From NCBI GenBank assembly GCA_004173235.1, contig SEAC01000016.1, positions 186,001 to 250,000 of the forward strand: 64,000 nucleotides of DNA, written 5' to 3'. The notes under the pieces are model-generated. The model worked only from the letters and a program-made list of their open reading frames with translations, ran no database searches and was not told where the DNA came from. Position 1 is the first letter of the stretch. Each line of letters opens with the position of its first letter. The DNA is from Chitinophagaceae bacterium. Lineage in GTDB: Bacteria; Bacteroidota; Bacteroidia; Chitinophagales; Chitinophagaceae. Below are positions 24,376 through 32,986 of this stretch, piece by piece. The position numbers and the translations under genes were made by a program.

Positions 24376-27300
24376 CTACAACTTGATCAGCTGTTTGTTG
24401 AAGGTGATGCCGGTTTTGATGTGGGTCACCTGCAGCAGGTAGCTTCCGGGCGTGATGCCGGAGAGGTCGAGTGTGTGGGTGGTTCCCGTCATCGTGGCCG
24501 GCTTGCCTACAGGTGTGCCGTACTGCGAAACGATCTGCACGGTGAACGGACCCTGCTCTGCTCCGGTGTATTGTAATACTACGGAACCGGTGGCGGGGTT
24601 TGGTCCGGCCTGGAAGGATTGCTGCAGCGCAGTGCGCAGGTTGTCCGGAGTGCCGCCTGTGTCGCCGTGGCCCGCGATGGGACCGCAACTGTTGATCGTG
24701 AAGCGGAACACGATGCCCTTGCCGGGGCAGGTGGACGACCCGTTGCCCTGGGGAGCTACGCGGACATATGCATAACGCAGTCCGGGCCCGGGGTTCACCG
24801 TGGTGAAGGAAGGCAGGCTGGTGCCTGAACCCGAAGCAGCGAGACCGATGCTAGGATCTGTGTTGCTCCAGTTGTATGATGGCGCATTTCCTGTAAAGGG
24901 AATGGACGCCGTGACCTGGTTGTTGCAGTACACCTGGTTCGGGATGGGATCCACGAATGCCTGCGGGTTAACGGTGATCTGGGCCGATGCCGTTGCTGTG
25001 CATCCACCGGAAGCAGCTACTGTGTAGGTTACGGTGTAGGTGCCGGGTGCAGACAGCCCGAGTTTAATGGAGCCTGTTGCCGGGTCGAGGTCGAGCCCTG
25101 CGGGTGCTGCGCTGAAGGTGCCGCCGGCCGAGCCGTTACGCGTGGGCACTGCGGGGCCGCTCTGGCAATAGGGCGAACCGGGGTAGGAAATGGAGCCTGC
25201 CGATGGCGCCACCGCGATGGTGAAGCTGAAGGGTTCGCTCGCACAGTTCTCCGCTACTGCGACGGCATTGATCGTAGCTGTTTGCATTACGCCTGTATTG
25301 TTCCGGGCAACGAAAGAAGCGATGTTACCCGTTCCCGTTGCGTTGAGCCCGATGGAGGTGTTGTTGTTCGTCCACGACACCGTCGTTTGTGCAACGGAGC
25401 TCACGAAATTGACGGCCGCAGTGTTAGTGCCTGCGCACAGGCTCTGGTCCGATACCGTGTTGATCGCCGGCGTTGGGTTGACCGTTATGCGGAAGATCAT
25501 GTTGCGCGCGAGGTCGCAGCCGGTGCCGCCGGATGCCTCAACGTACACATACGACGAGATCGCCGTTGCGCCACTGTTGGTGACGGTGAACGATGGAATG
25601 GTGCCGTTGCCCGAAGCCGGTATGCCGATGGCAGGGTTGGTGGCTGTCCACGTAAAGGTCAGGCCCGTTGCACCACTAAGGGTCGCCCCGGGATAGATGG
25701 CACCGCTACAAAGCACCGAGTTGGGCTGTGCATTGATGAACGTGGTAGGACGGATGGCCACTTGCGTCGTTGTGAAGTCTGTGGGCGTGGTGCCGTAGCG
25801 TACCGTATACGTGCCCGGTGTGGAAGCAGCCAGGTCTATGGCGCCCGTGCTGCTGTTGATCGAAAGACCGGCAGGGGTTGCGGTATACGTGCCACCGGTA
25901 GTGCCGGTGCGCGTTACGTTGGCCGTGCCCGTGCTGGCGCAATACGGCGAGCCATCGTAGGAGATCGTTGCCGCGAAAGGATTCACCAGGGTTACCGATG
26001 CGGTGGTGAAATAATCGCCGCAGGTTTCGCTGGCAATGGTGTACGTCACGGTGTAGGTGCCCGGTGCGGATGCAGCCAGGTCGATGGTACCCGTGGTGGG
26101 AGCGATGGACATTCCCCCGGGCGCTGCCGTGTATGTGCCTCCGTCGGTTCCGGTGCGCGTAACCGTAGCGGTGCCCGAGCCCGTGAAGTACGGCGAGCCG
26201 TCATAGCTTATCGTAGCCGAGCGCTCTGCCGGCTCGTAGATGGCAATGTTGTTCTCCGTGGTCTGGCAACCGTAGGCATCGGTGATTGTTACCGAGTAAT
26301 TACCCGCAATAAGTCCGGTGCGGTCTTCGGTGGTTGCGCCGCCGTTCCAAAGGAACGTATACGGAGTTGTGCCGCCGGCAGGCGTGAGGTTGATCGAACC
26401 GTCGCTTCCGCCAAAGCAGGAGACGTCGTTGGTAGTATAGCTGGCGGAAAGCGGCGCGGAAGGCTGGTTTACGGAGATATTGTTGATGGTGCCCGTGCAA
26501 CCGTTGGCGTCCGTGATGGTCACGGAATAATTTCCGGCCTGCAGCAAAATGCGGTCTTCGGTCGTTGGGCCTCCGCTCCAGTTGAAGGTATAGGGGCCAG
26601 TGCCGCCGTTGGGCGTCAAGTTGATGGCACCGGTGTTGCCGCCGAAGCAGGCAACGTTGGTTACAACCGTAGTACCTGATACGGGCGCGCCGGGCTGGCT
26701 CACGGCGATGTTGCTTACCGTGCCGGTGCAGCCATTGTTATCGGTGATGATCACGCTGTACGTGCCGGAGGTAAGACCCGTGCGGTCTTCGGTGGTTGCT
26801 CCGCCCATCCAGTTGTAGGTGTAGCCGCCAACGCCGCCTGTGGGCGTCAGGTTGATGGCACCGGTGTTGCCGCCGAAGCAGGCAACGTTGGTTACAACCG
26901 TAGTGCCCGACACGGGCGCGCCGGGTTGATTCACTGCAATGTTGCTTACCGTTCCGGTGCAGCCATTGTTATCGGTGATGATCACGCTGTATGTGCCTGC
27001 AGCGAGGCCGGTGCGGTCTTCGGTCGTTGGGCCTCCGCTCCAGTTGAAGGTATAGGGGCCAGTGCCGCCGTTGGGCGTCAGGTTGATGGCACCGGTGTTG
27101 CCGCCGAAGCAGGCCACATTCGTAACTACGGTGGTGCCCGATACGGCAGCCGTGGGTTGCGACACCACGATGTTGCTGATCGTTTTGGTGCAGGAATTGG
27201 CATCGGTAATTACGACCGAATACGTTCCCGCTGCAAGACTCGAACGATCCTGCGTGGTAGGGCCGCCGCTCCAGCTGTACGTGTAGCCGGGCGTGCCGCC

Positions 27301-28548
27301 GGAAGGTGTGAGGTCGATCGCACCGTTGTTGCCTCCGAAGCAGGCTACGTTCGTTACCACCGTCGAGCCGGCGATGACCGTAGGCTGTGTGAGCGCCTGG
27401 CTTGCGGTGGCCGTACAACCGCGCGTATCCGTCACCGTTACCGTGTAGGTGCCCGGAAGGAGGCCACTGGCTGTTGATCCGCTGCCGCCCGAAGGCGACC
27501 AGGAATAACTGTAGCCCGGGGTGCCGCCGCCCGCATTTACTACGATGATGCCGTTGGATCCGCCGTTGCAGGCAATATTGCTGTAAGAACCTATCGTAGC
27601 TGTAGGCAACGGGTTGACAGTCAGGTTAGCGCCATTATCGGGATTGTTTGCAGGAGAAGAGCCCGGGTTGGAACCAACGATCCGGATGCGGTAGCCGCTC
27701 CCCGATGTAGTGTTGGATGGGATCGTTGCGCTGATGGTGCCGCTGCCTGCATTGGAACTCAGCGTGCCGATGGCAACAGGCGAAGCGAAAGAGCCGGCGT
27801 TGTTGGAAAGCTGCGCCGTGTAGGTATTCCCGGCATTGTAGCCAGTAGCGGTAAACGGTATGCTGAGCGACGATCCCGCGCAGAAGGAGGTTCCGCTCAG
27901 CGTACCCACCGTCGTACTCGAGGGTACCGTGTTGCTCATGCTGGCCAGTGCCCAGCTCTTCCAGTCCATATTGCTCGGCTTGGCAGTGGGATTGGCGTAT
28001 TGAAACTTGATCTGCACCTTGTTTACCTGTGCATAGCCGTTGGCGGGCCACGCGGTGGTAAAGTTGAAGCTCGCAATGCTGGGTCCAGCGTTGGTGAACG
28101 CCTGATTGCCCGCAAGCGAGTGTGCCGCGATCACATTGCCGAAGTAGTCGTAAAGCGTGATGTCGAACTTGCCCAGCGGGAAGGTGGTGTTGCCGAAGTT
28201 GGAAACCGACAGGTTGGTAAGCGTGAACGTCTTGATGACGGTATTGTTCGCCTGCAACACCACGGTTTGCTCCACCCCGGGCGAGTTGTTGTCGGCATAC
28301 ATGAGTGTGCCGTCATTCACAAAAATGTCGCTGACGACGAACTTGTCGCCTTGCGTCTTCAACCCTGTGCCGCCGCTGCCAGCGCCGCCTAGTCCGGCGA
28401 AGTTATAGGTGCCGTCGGCGAGGCCTGCCTGCGCTCGTACTGCGGAAGGAAAAGCGATCCAGAGGATGAGGAAGAAACTTAGAAATTGAAGGTTGCGGCT
28501 GACCCACACCGGTGACGGTAGAAGGCGCAGATTGCGTGCAGTTTGCAT
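24376..28548 (-). CDS. SprB-repeat T9SS-secreted adhesin-like protein
   Basis: This is a 1390-residue surface protein. The signal peptide ends near residue 40 (VRAQ); residues about 45-180 form a beta-sandwich-like domain; six SprB-like repeats of about 77 residues fill about 316-774 (units with VACFGGNTGAINLTP...TYSVIITDNNGC); these are followed by Ig-like ISYDGSPY modules; a T9SS type A sorting domain forms the last 80 residues (AGPNPATGSVVLQY to FNKQLIKL). SprB of Flavobacterium is a gliding adhesin, but the repeat alone does not prove a motility role. The central repeats are nearly identical at DNA level. Confidence 0.9.
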   Translation of the reverse strand: MQTARNLRLLPSPVWVSRNLQFLSFFLILWIAFPSAVRAQAGLADGTYNFAGLGGAGSGGTGLKTQGDKFVVSDIFVNDGTLMYADNNSPGVEQTVVLQANNTVIKTFTLTNLSVSNFGNTTFPLGKFDITLYDYFGNVIAAHSLAGNQAFTNAGPSIASFNFTTAWPANGYAQVNKVQIKFQYANPTAKPSNMDWKSWALASMSNTVPSSTTVGTLSGTSFCAGSSLSIPFTATGYNAGNTYTAQLSNNAGSFASPVAIGTLSSNAGSGTISATIPSNTTSGSGYRIRIVGSNPGSSPANNPDNGANLTVNPLPTATIGSYSNIACNGGSNGIIVVNAGGGTPGYSYSWSPSGGSGSTASGLLPGTYTVTVTDTRGCTATASQALTQPTVIAGSTVVTNVACFGGNNGAIDLTPSGGTPGYTYSWSGGPTTQDRSSLAAGTYSVVITDANSCTKTISNIVVSQPTAAVSGTTVVTNVACFGGNTGAINLTPNGGTGPYTFNWSGGPTTEDRTGLAAGTYSVIITDNNGCTGTVSNIAVNQPGAPVSGTTVVTNVACFGGNTGAINLTPTGGVGGYTYNWMGGATTEDRTGLTSGTYSVIITDNNGCTGTVSNIAVSQPGAPVSGTTVVTNVACFGGNTGAINLTPNGGTGPYTFNWSGGPTTEDRILLQAGNYSVTITDANGCTGTINNISVNQPSAPLSASYTTNDVSCFGGSDGSINLTPAGGTTPYTFLWNGGATTEDRTGLIAGNYSVTITDAYGCQTTENNIAIYEPAERSATISYDGSPYFTGSGTATVTRTGTDGGTYTAAPGGMSIAPTTGTIDLAASAPGTYTVTYTIASETCGDYFTTASVTLVNPFAATISYDGSPYCASTGTANVTRTGTTGGTYTATPAGLSINSSTGAIDLAASTPGTYTVRYGTTPTDFTTTQVAIRPTTFINAQPNSVLCSGAIYPGATLSGATGLTFTWTATNPAIGIPASGNGTIPSFTVTNSGATAISSYVYVEASGGTGCDLARNMIFRITVNPTPAINTVSDQSLCAGTNTAAVNFVSSVAQTTVSWTNNNTSIGLNATGTGNIASFVARNNTGVMQTATINAVAVAENCASEPFSFTIAVAPSAGSISYPGSPYCQSGPAVPTRNGSAGGTFSAAPAGLDLDPATGSIKLGLSAPGTYTVTYTVAASGGCTATASAQITVNPQAFVDPIPNQVYCNNQVTASIPFTGNAPSYNWSNTDPSIGLAASGSGTSLPSFTTVNPGPGLRYAYVRVAPQGNGSSTCPGKGIVFRFTINSCGPIAGHGDTGGTPDNLRTALQQSFQAGPNPATGSVVLQYTGAEQGPFTVQIVSQYGTPVGKPATMTGTTHTLDLSGITPGSYLLQVTHIKTGITFNKQLIKL
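26442..27360 (-). repeat. 231-bp coding tandem repeat (SprB-like units)
   Basis: Several adjacent units of 77 codons share long near-identical DNA stretches (for example around 26651-26760 and 26890-26990). This can expand or contract by recombination and change protein length. Confidence 0.7.
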
Positions 28549-28624
28549 GGTGATGGTTTTGAAGTTTTAAGCGGTGTATCCGAGGCTGGCAGCGCGGAGT
28601 TTCGGCAGGAAATGAATCTGAATT

Positions 28625-28632
28625 CAAATGTA
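28625..28632 (-). promoter_or_regulatory. -7 promoter box of the SprB-repeat gene
   Basis: On the minus strand it reads TACATTTG, a perfect consensus match, leaving a leader of about 75 bases before the ATG at 28548. Confidence 0.45.
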
Positions 28633-28792
28633 GCAGCAAAGATTGGCCCGGCGCTATCCGAGGGGTGCCGGTTAATACGTACGTATTTCTACGATGTGCA
28701 GCGTTAAAATACCCGGTCCCTCCGGGTGTATCGAAGCACTTTCAACACACTGTGCGTTGTTTTTCTGCACGTTACCGTTCGGTGCCCCTCCC

Positions 28793-28828
28793 AAAAAAGG
28801 CGAGGGCCACCAAAGCGGCGGCCCTCGC
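28793..28828 (-). terminator. Terminator of the beta-helix T9SS gene
   Basis: A 9-bp stem GCGAGGGCC (28800-28808) with 28820-28828, followed on the minus strand by a T run (28798-28793). Confidence 0.85.
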
Positions 28829-28851
28829 TGAGGACGAAAGGATTTTTTATT

Positions 28852-31368
28852 CTAAAGTTTGATCACCTGCTTATTGAAGGTGATGCCGCTCTTCACGTGC
28901 GTCACCTGCAGCATGTAGCTGCCCGGCGTCACACCCGAAAGATCCAGCGTATGCGTGCTGCCGTTCATCGTTGCAGCGCGGCCCGTTGGCGTTCCGTATT
29001 GCGAAACCAGTTGCACGGTAAACGGACCGTCGAGGCTGCCACTGTATTGCAGTACCACCGATCCGCGTGCAGGGTTCGGGCCTACCTGGAAGCTTTGCTG
29101 AAGCGCCGTGCGCAGCGTATTGGCATCACCGCCGGTATCGCCTGGCTGCGCGATCGGGCCGCAGTAATTAACGGTGAACCGGAAGGTGAAGCTCTTGCCG
29201 GGGCAGGTAGTGGTGTTGTTGCCCAGCGGCGTCACCTTAATGTAAGCAACCTGCGCACCTGGTCCGGCGTTAACGGTGTTGAATGAAGGCAGAGATGTGC
29301 CCGAACCGGAAGCTGCAAGACCGATCGAAGGGTTGGTGTTGGTCCAGTTGAAGTTCGCTGCCGAACCCGGGAAGGCGACGGACGATGTAACCATTCCCTG
29401 GCAATAAACCTGGTTGGGAATGGGATCTACCGAAGCCTGTGGATTGATGGTCATTGAAGTGCTTGCAGAAGAAGGACAACCGCCTCCCGACGAAACGCTG
29501 TAGGTGATGTTGTAGCTTCCTGGCGCCGATGTTGCGAGATTTACCGCGCCGGACGCCGGATCGATGGAGAGACCAGCCGGAGTAGCGCTCCAGGTGCCGC
29601 CGGAAGAGCCGTTACGCGTGGGATAGGCCCATGAGCTCTGGCAGTAAGTGGACTGCGGGTAGCTGATGCTCGAAACGGCCGGATAGGTAGTCCAGGTGAA
29701 TACCATCGGCGCGCTGGTGCAGCTGTTTGCAGTGGCAGTAACGGAGATTGTTGAAACCTGGGTTGTACCTGTATTGTTTTGCAGCGTGAAGCCGGGAATG
29801 TCGCCGGTAGCCGATGCAGGTATGCCGGTAAGCGTGTTGTTGTTGGTCCACTGAACAATAGCACCGGGCATCGGGCTGCCAAGTCCAAGGCCTCCAACGG
29901 TCAGGCCCGCACAACCACTTACTCCAGGCTGGTTGTAGACGGTGGGAACGGGGCGTACGGTGACGCGGTACGTCATCCGCGACACGCAGGTGCCCGTGGC
30001 CGTCACCGTGACGTTGCCGCTGATGGGCGCATTACCCGAATTCAAGGTTGTAAACGCCGGTATGCTTCCGGTGCCGTTCGCTGCAAGACCGATCGCAGGG
30101 TTGCTGTTGGTCCACGTATAGGTTGTTCCGGGGATAGACGGGAAGCTTACTGCGGAAGCAGTTGTTCCTGCGCAGTAACTGCCGTTGGCTTGCGCCGGAA
30201 TGCCTGCATAGATGGTAACGGTGGTGCCCGCAAACGAGCAACCGTCGGTGTATGCAATGGCATAGGTGCCGGGAGTTGAAGCATCGAGGTTGATGGCGCC
30301 GGTGCTGGCGTTAAGCGAGAGGCCTGCCGGGGTCGAGGAATAACTGAAACCCGCTGTGGGACCCGTTTGTGTGGGCATCACCACGCCTGTTACGCCACAA
30401 TAGGGCGTGCCTGCATAAGCGATAGACACCGCAGGTGCGATGGTATAGAAGATGTTTGCAGATGCCGGTCCCGCAATGTTGGGCTGGCCACCTGGCGCCA
30501 CCGCAGAGCCACCGAAGGCAACGGGGATCTGGCCTGCGTAGCCGGGTTCCGTGCTGTTGGCTGTTGTAACGGTAGGCGTTGCGGTGCCGAAAGTGGTACA
30601 GAAGAAATTCTTACCATTGGTGCCGGGAGTCGGCAGCGAGCCTCCCGATTGGCGGTCAACGATGTCGCCATACCAGTTGTCCTTGATGGTATTGCCTCCG
30701 AACAGCGTGCCGCTGGCCTGTTGCACCGGTGTATTGGTGCCGCCCGAGGCATCGAGGAACAACACGCCCACAGTCCAGTTGTCGCTGATCACGTTGTAGG
30801 TAACGATGTTGTTGTCGGTCTGGTTCCTGAAGATCAATCCCGTGCGGTTGTTGCCCACGTAGTTGTGGTGGATGTTGTGCATCCCGGAGTTGTTTACGTC
30901 GATGCCTGTGCGGTTGCCGGTGATGTTGTTGTAGCGAATCTCGGCGTTGGTTACGGAAAGGCCCTGGATGGCGATCGCAGCGCTGTTCAGCGTCGGATCG
31001 TTCCAGGTGGCTACCGTGTTGCCCATGCGCGTGATGGTCATTTTCTCCAGAATCACGTTGGACGCGCTGATCTGGAAAGTGCTTCCTGCGCCGCCCATCG
31101 GGCCGACAACGATCACCGTTTGCGGATCGACGCCCGAAATGCGTACGCCCTTGGTCACGCTTACGTCTTCCACGTAGGTGCCCGCGGCGAGCATCAATAC
31201 GTCGCCATTGGCGGTTTGCGCATCGTTGATGGCCGCCTGGATGGTGCTGAACGTGGTGCCGCGATTGACGTTGCTAACCGACTGGGCACAAATTGCTCCC
31301 GAAAAGCCGAGTGCTGCAAGCAGCGCAATGCCTTTACGGACCTTACTGATTGAGTAATCAGGTCTCAT
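28852..31368 (-). CDS. T9SS-secreted right-handed beta-helix protein
   Basis: This 838-residue protein starts at the ATG at 31368 (MRPDYSISKVRKG), with a signal peptide to about residue 28 (ICAQ). Residues about 35-260 form a parallel beta-helix of the NosD/pectate-lyase type (LSVTNAEIRYNNITGNRTGIDV, NNRTGLIFRN). Ig-like and PKD-like modules fill the middle, and a T9SS type A sorting domain ends in FNKQVIKL. The last 250-300 residues are closely related to those of the neighbouring SprB-repeat protein. Beta-helices often bind or cleave polysaccharide; no catalytic residues are assigned. Confidence 0.88.
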   Translation of the reverse strand: MRPDYSISKVRKGIALLAALGFSGAICAQSVSNVNRGTTFSTIQAAINDAQTANGDVLMLAAGTYVEDVSVTKGVRISGVDPQTVIVVGPMGGAGSTFQISASNVILEKMTITRMGNTVATWNDPTLNSAAIAIQGLSVTNAEIRYNNITGNRTGIDVNNSGMHNIHHNYVGNNRTGLIFRNQTDNNIVTYNVISDNWTVGVLFLDASGGTNTPVQQASGTLFGGNTIKDNWYGDIVDRQSGGSLPTPGTNGKNFFCTTFGTATPTVTTANSTEPGYAGQIPVAFGGSAVAPGGQPNIAGPASANIFYTIAPAVSIAYAGTPYCGVTGVVMPTQTGPTAGFSYSSTPAGLSLNASTGAINLDASTPGTYAIAYTDGCSFAGTTVTIYAGIPAQANGSYCAGTTASAVSFPSIPGTTYTWTNSNPAIGLAANGTGSIPAFTTLNSGNAPISGNVTVTATGTCVSRMTYRVTVRPVPTVYNQPGVSGCAGLTVGGLGLGSPMPGAIVQWTNNNTLTGIPASATGDIPGFTLQNNTGTTQVSTISVTATANSCTSAPMVFTWTTYPAVSSISYPQSTYCQSSWAYPTRNGSSGGTWSATPAGLSIDPASGAVNLATSAPGSYNITYSVSSGGGCPSSASTSMTINPQASVDPIPNQVYCQGMVTSSVAFPGSAANFNWTNTNPSIGLAASGSGTSLPSFNTVNAGPGAQVAYIKVTPLGNNTTTCPGKSFTFRFTVNYCGPIAQPGDTGGDANTLRTALQQSFQVGPNPARGSVVLQYSGSLDGPFTVQLVSQYGTPTGRAATMNGSTHTLDLSGVTPGSYMLQVTHVKSGITFNKQVIKL

Positions 31369-31655
31369 AAGTGAAGTTTTTAGGTGAATGAAATTTGCGG
31401 TGTGGTTCAGGGGCAGCAACCAGGGCACAGGCCCTTAGTTTCGAAACGAGACAAAAAGGTACGTAAAGTTCCTTATCACAAAGAAAAATTTTCCTTACTG
31501 CAGTGCTTTGCCGCTTTTCGGGTGTTGGTGACCGTAATGGCATCGTCGGATGCTTCCACTTTACCCCGCACAGCAGCACGGAGCGCACAAGACGGCGGTG
31601 ACCTACCTTCTTTTTGGCCGCGTTTTTGGAATCATTGTCCCAAACACAACCGGGC
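31369..31655. other. Divergent intergenic region
   Basis: This gap of 287 bases separates the beta-helix gene (minus) from yihY (plus). It must contain promoters for both, but I see no clean TAnnTTTG box at convincing distance. Short frames here are not gene-like. Confidence 0.4.
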
Positions 31656-32795
31656 ATGAACAAGAATTTTTCCTGGAAATCGCTGGGGCCCTTGTTGAAG
31701 CAGTCCTTCAAGGGTTTCTCCGACGACAAGGTTCCCAAACTCAGCGCCTCGCTCGCCTACTATACCATATTCTCGCTTGCTCCCATTCTCATCGTCATCA
31801 TTTCACTTTGCGGGATCTTCCTCGGGCAGGAGGCAGTTTCCGGACAACTCTTCGGACAGATCAAAGGTATCGTTGGAGCAGAATCAGCGAAGCAAATACA
31901 GGAAATGATCCAGAACGCTTCACTTAGCGGCAAGGGTACGCTGTCGCTCATCATCGGCATCATTACCCTGCTCATCGGTGCCACGTCGATGTTTGGCGAG
32001 ATGCAGGATTCCATCAACGGCATCTGGGGCATCAAGCCGCATCCCAAAGCGGGTATCAAGGCGCTCATCGTCAACCGGCTGCTTTCGTTTGGAATGGTGG
32101 CAACGCTTGGCTTTCTGCTCCTCGTTTCGCTGGCTGCAACAACGCTGATCGAAGGCGTGGGTGCGCGGCTGATGAACCGCTTCCCGGATGCGAGCGTCGT
32201 CGTGTTCTACATCGTCAATCTGTTGCTGACGCTGGCGGTGACCACGCTCCTGTTCGCCGGCATCTTTAAGGTGCTGCCCGATGCGAAGATCCGCTGGAAG
32301 GACGTGTGGGTGGGCGCCGGCGCAACCGCCGTGCTGTTTCTCATCGGTAAGTTCCTGATCAGCCTTTATATCAGCAAAAGCGATATCGGCTCTACCTATG
32401 GCTCCGCGGGTTCGCTCATTGTTTTGCTTGTGTGGATCTACTATTCCTCTTTTATCCTCTACTTCGGTGCGGAGTTCACCAAGCAATACCTTGTTGTGTA
32501 TGGTACCGGCATTCAGCCCAATCAATACGCCGTGCCGATGGAAGGCTCCATCGTTGCTTCGGCCGAGCCCAAGAAGCAGCCGCAAACTGAGCCACTGCAC
32601 CCTGCCGACTCGCAGCAGCCCTGGCGCACGCGCCAATACCCGCAGCTCGCCTTCTCCAGCGCCAACGGCCCGCGCGACCCGCACCTGGCGCACGCCGACC
32701 CTGCGCGTAAAGGCACGAATGTGGGCCCCGTGAAAGCGTTGCTCGTGGCGTCGATTGCAGCCATTACCAGTTTGCTCCGCCGTGGCCGCGGTTAA
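31656..32795 (+). CDS. YihY/BrkB family inner-membrane protein
   Basis: This 379-residue protein has six transmembrane helices and the family N-terminus (DDKVPKLSASLAYYTIFSLAPIL, about 23-45) and core GSAGSLIVLLVWIYYSSFILYFGAE (about 245-269). The family was once linked to RNase BN in error; its function is unknown. The C-terminal 90 residues are a Pro/Gln-rich cytoplasmic tail not typical of the short homologues. The start was set at the ATG at 31656. Confidence 0.9.
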   Translation: MNKNFSWKSLGPLLKQSFKGFSDDKVPKLSASLAYYTIFSLAPILIVIISLCGIFLGQEAVSGQLFGQIKGIVGAESAKQIQEMIQNASLSGKGTLSLIIGIITLLIGATSMFGEMQDSINGIWGIKPHPKAGIKALIVNRLLSFGMVATLGFLLLVSLAATTLIEGVGARLMNRFPDASVVVFYIVNLLLTLAVTTLLFAGIFKVLPDAKIRWKDVWVGAGATAVLFLIGKFLISLYISKSDIGSTYGSAGSLIVLLVWIYYSSFILYFGAEFTKQYLVVYGTGIQPNQYAVPMEGSIVASAEPKKQPQTEPLHPADSQQPWRTRQYPQLAFSSANGPRDPHLAHADPARKGTNVGPVKALLVASIAAITSLLRRGRG

Positions 32796-32824
32796 CCTAT
32801 TGAAGAACCAATAAGAGAAGCCTG

Positions 32825-32965
32825 TGTATATTGGTGTATTGGTTTATTGGTTTATTGGTTTGTTGGTAACATGGACGTAACAGGGTTGACTGAGTATACG
32901 AACCTTCCGAACCATCCGGAACCATCCGGAACCTTCCGCAACCCTCCGCAACCTTCCCAACCCCT
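32825..32965. repeat. TTGGTTTAT and AACCATCCGG tandem-word region
   Basis: Two semi-tandem word arrays lie before glyS: TATTGGTTTATTGGTTT words (32830-32868) and CGGAACCATCCGGAACC words (32898-32962). AACCAATAAG at 32807 is the inverted form of the first array. No gene is seen. Confidence 0.55.
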
Positions 32966-32972
32966 AAACTCC

Positions 32973-32980
32973 TATTTTTG
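32973..32980 (+). promoter_or_regulatory. -7 promoter box of glyS
   Basis: TATTTTTG, a perfect TAnnTTTG match, ends six bases before the ATG at 32987. This suggests a leaderless or near-leaderless mRNA. Confidence 0.5.
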
Positions 32981-32986
32981 CCGCCT

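Larger units (their letters stand above)
28549..28851. other. Intergenic region between the two T9SS cargo genes
   Basis: This gap holds the promoter region of the SprB-repeat gene (a -7 box candidate at 28625-28632), an imperfect copy of the GTATTTCTAC core at 28683-28692, and the terminator of the upstream beta-helix gene at 28793-28828. I see no open frame or RNA gene. Confidence 0.6.

Noticed and set aside
25282..26679. Long plus-strand open frame antisense to the SprB-repeat gene
   Set aside because: Its repeats merely mirror the repeats of the adhesin gene; the product is Gly/Arg/Ala-rich and not protein-like.
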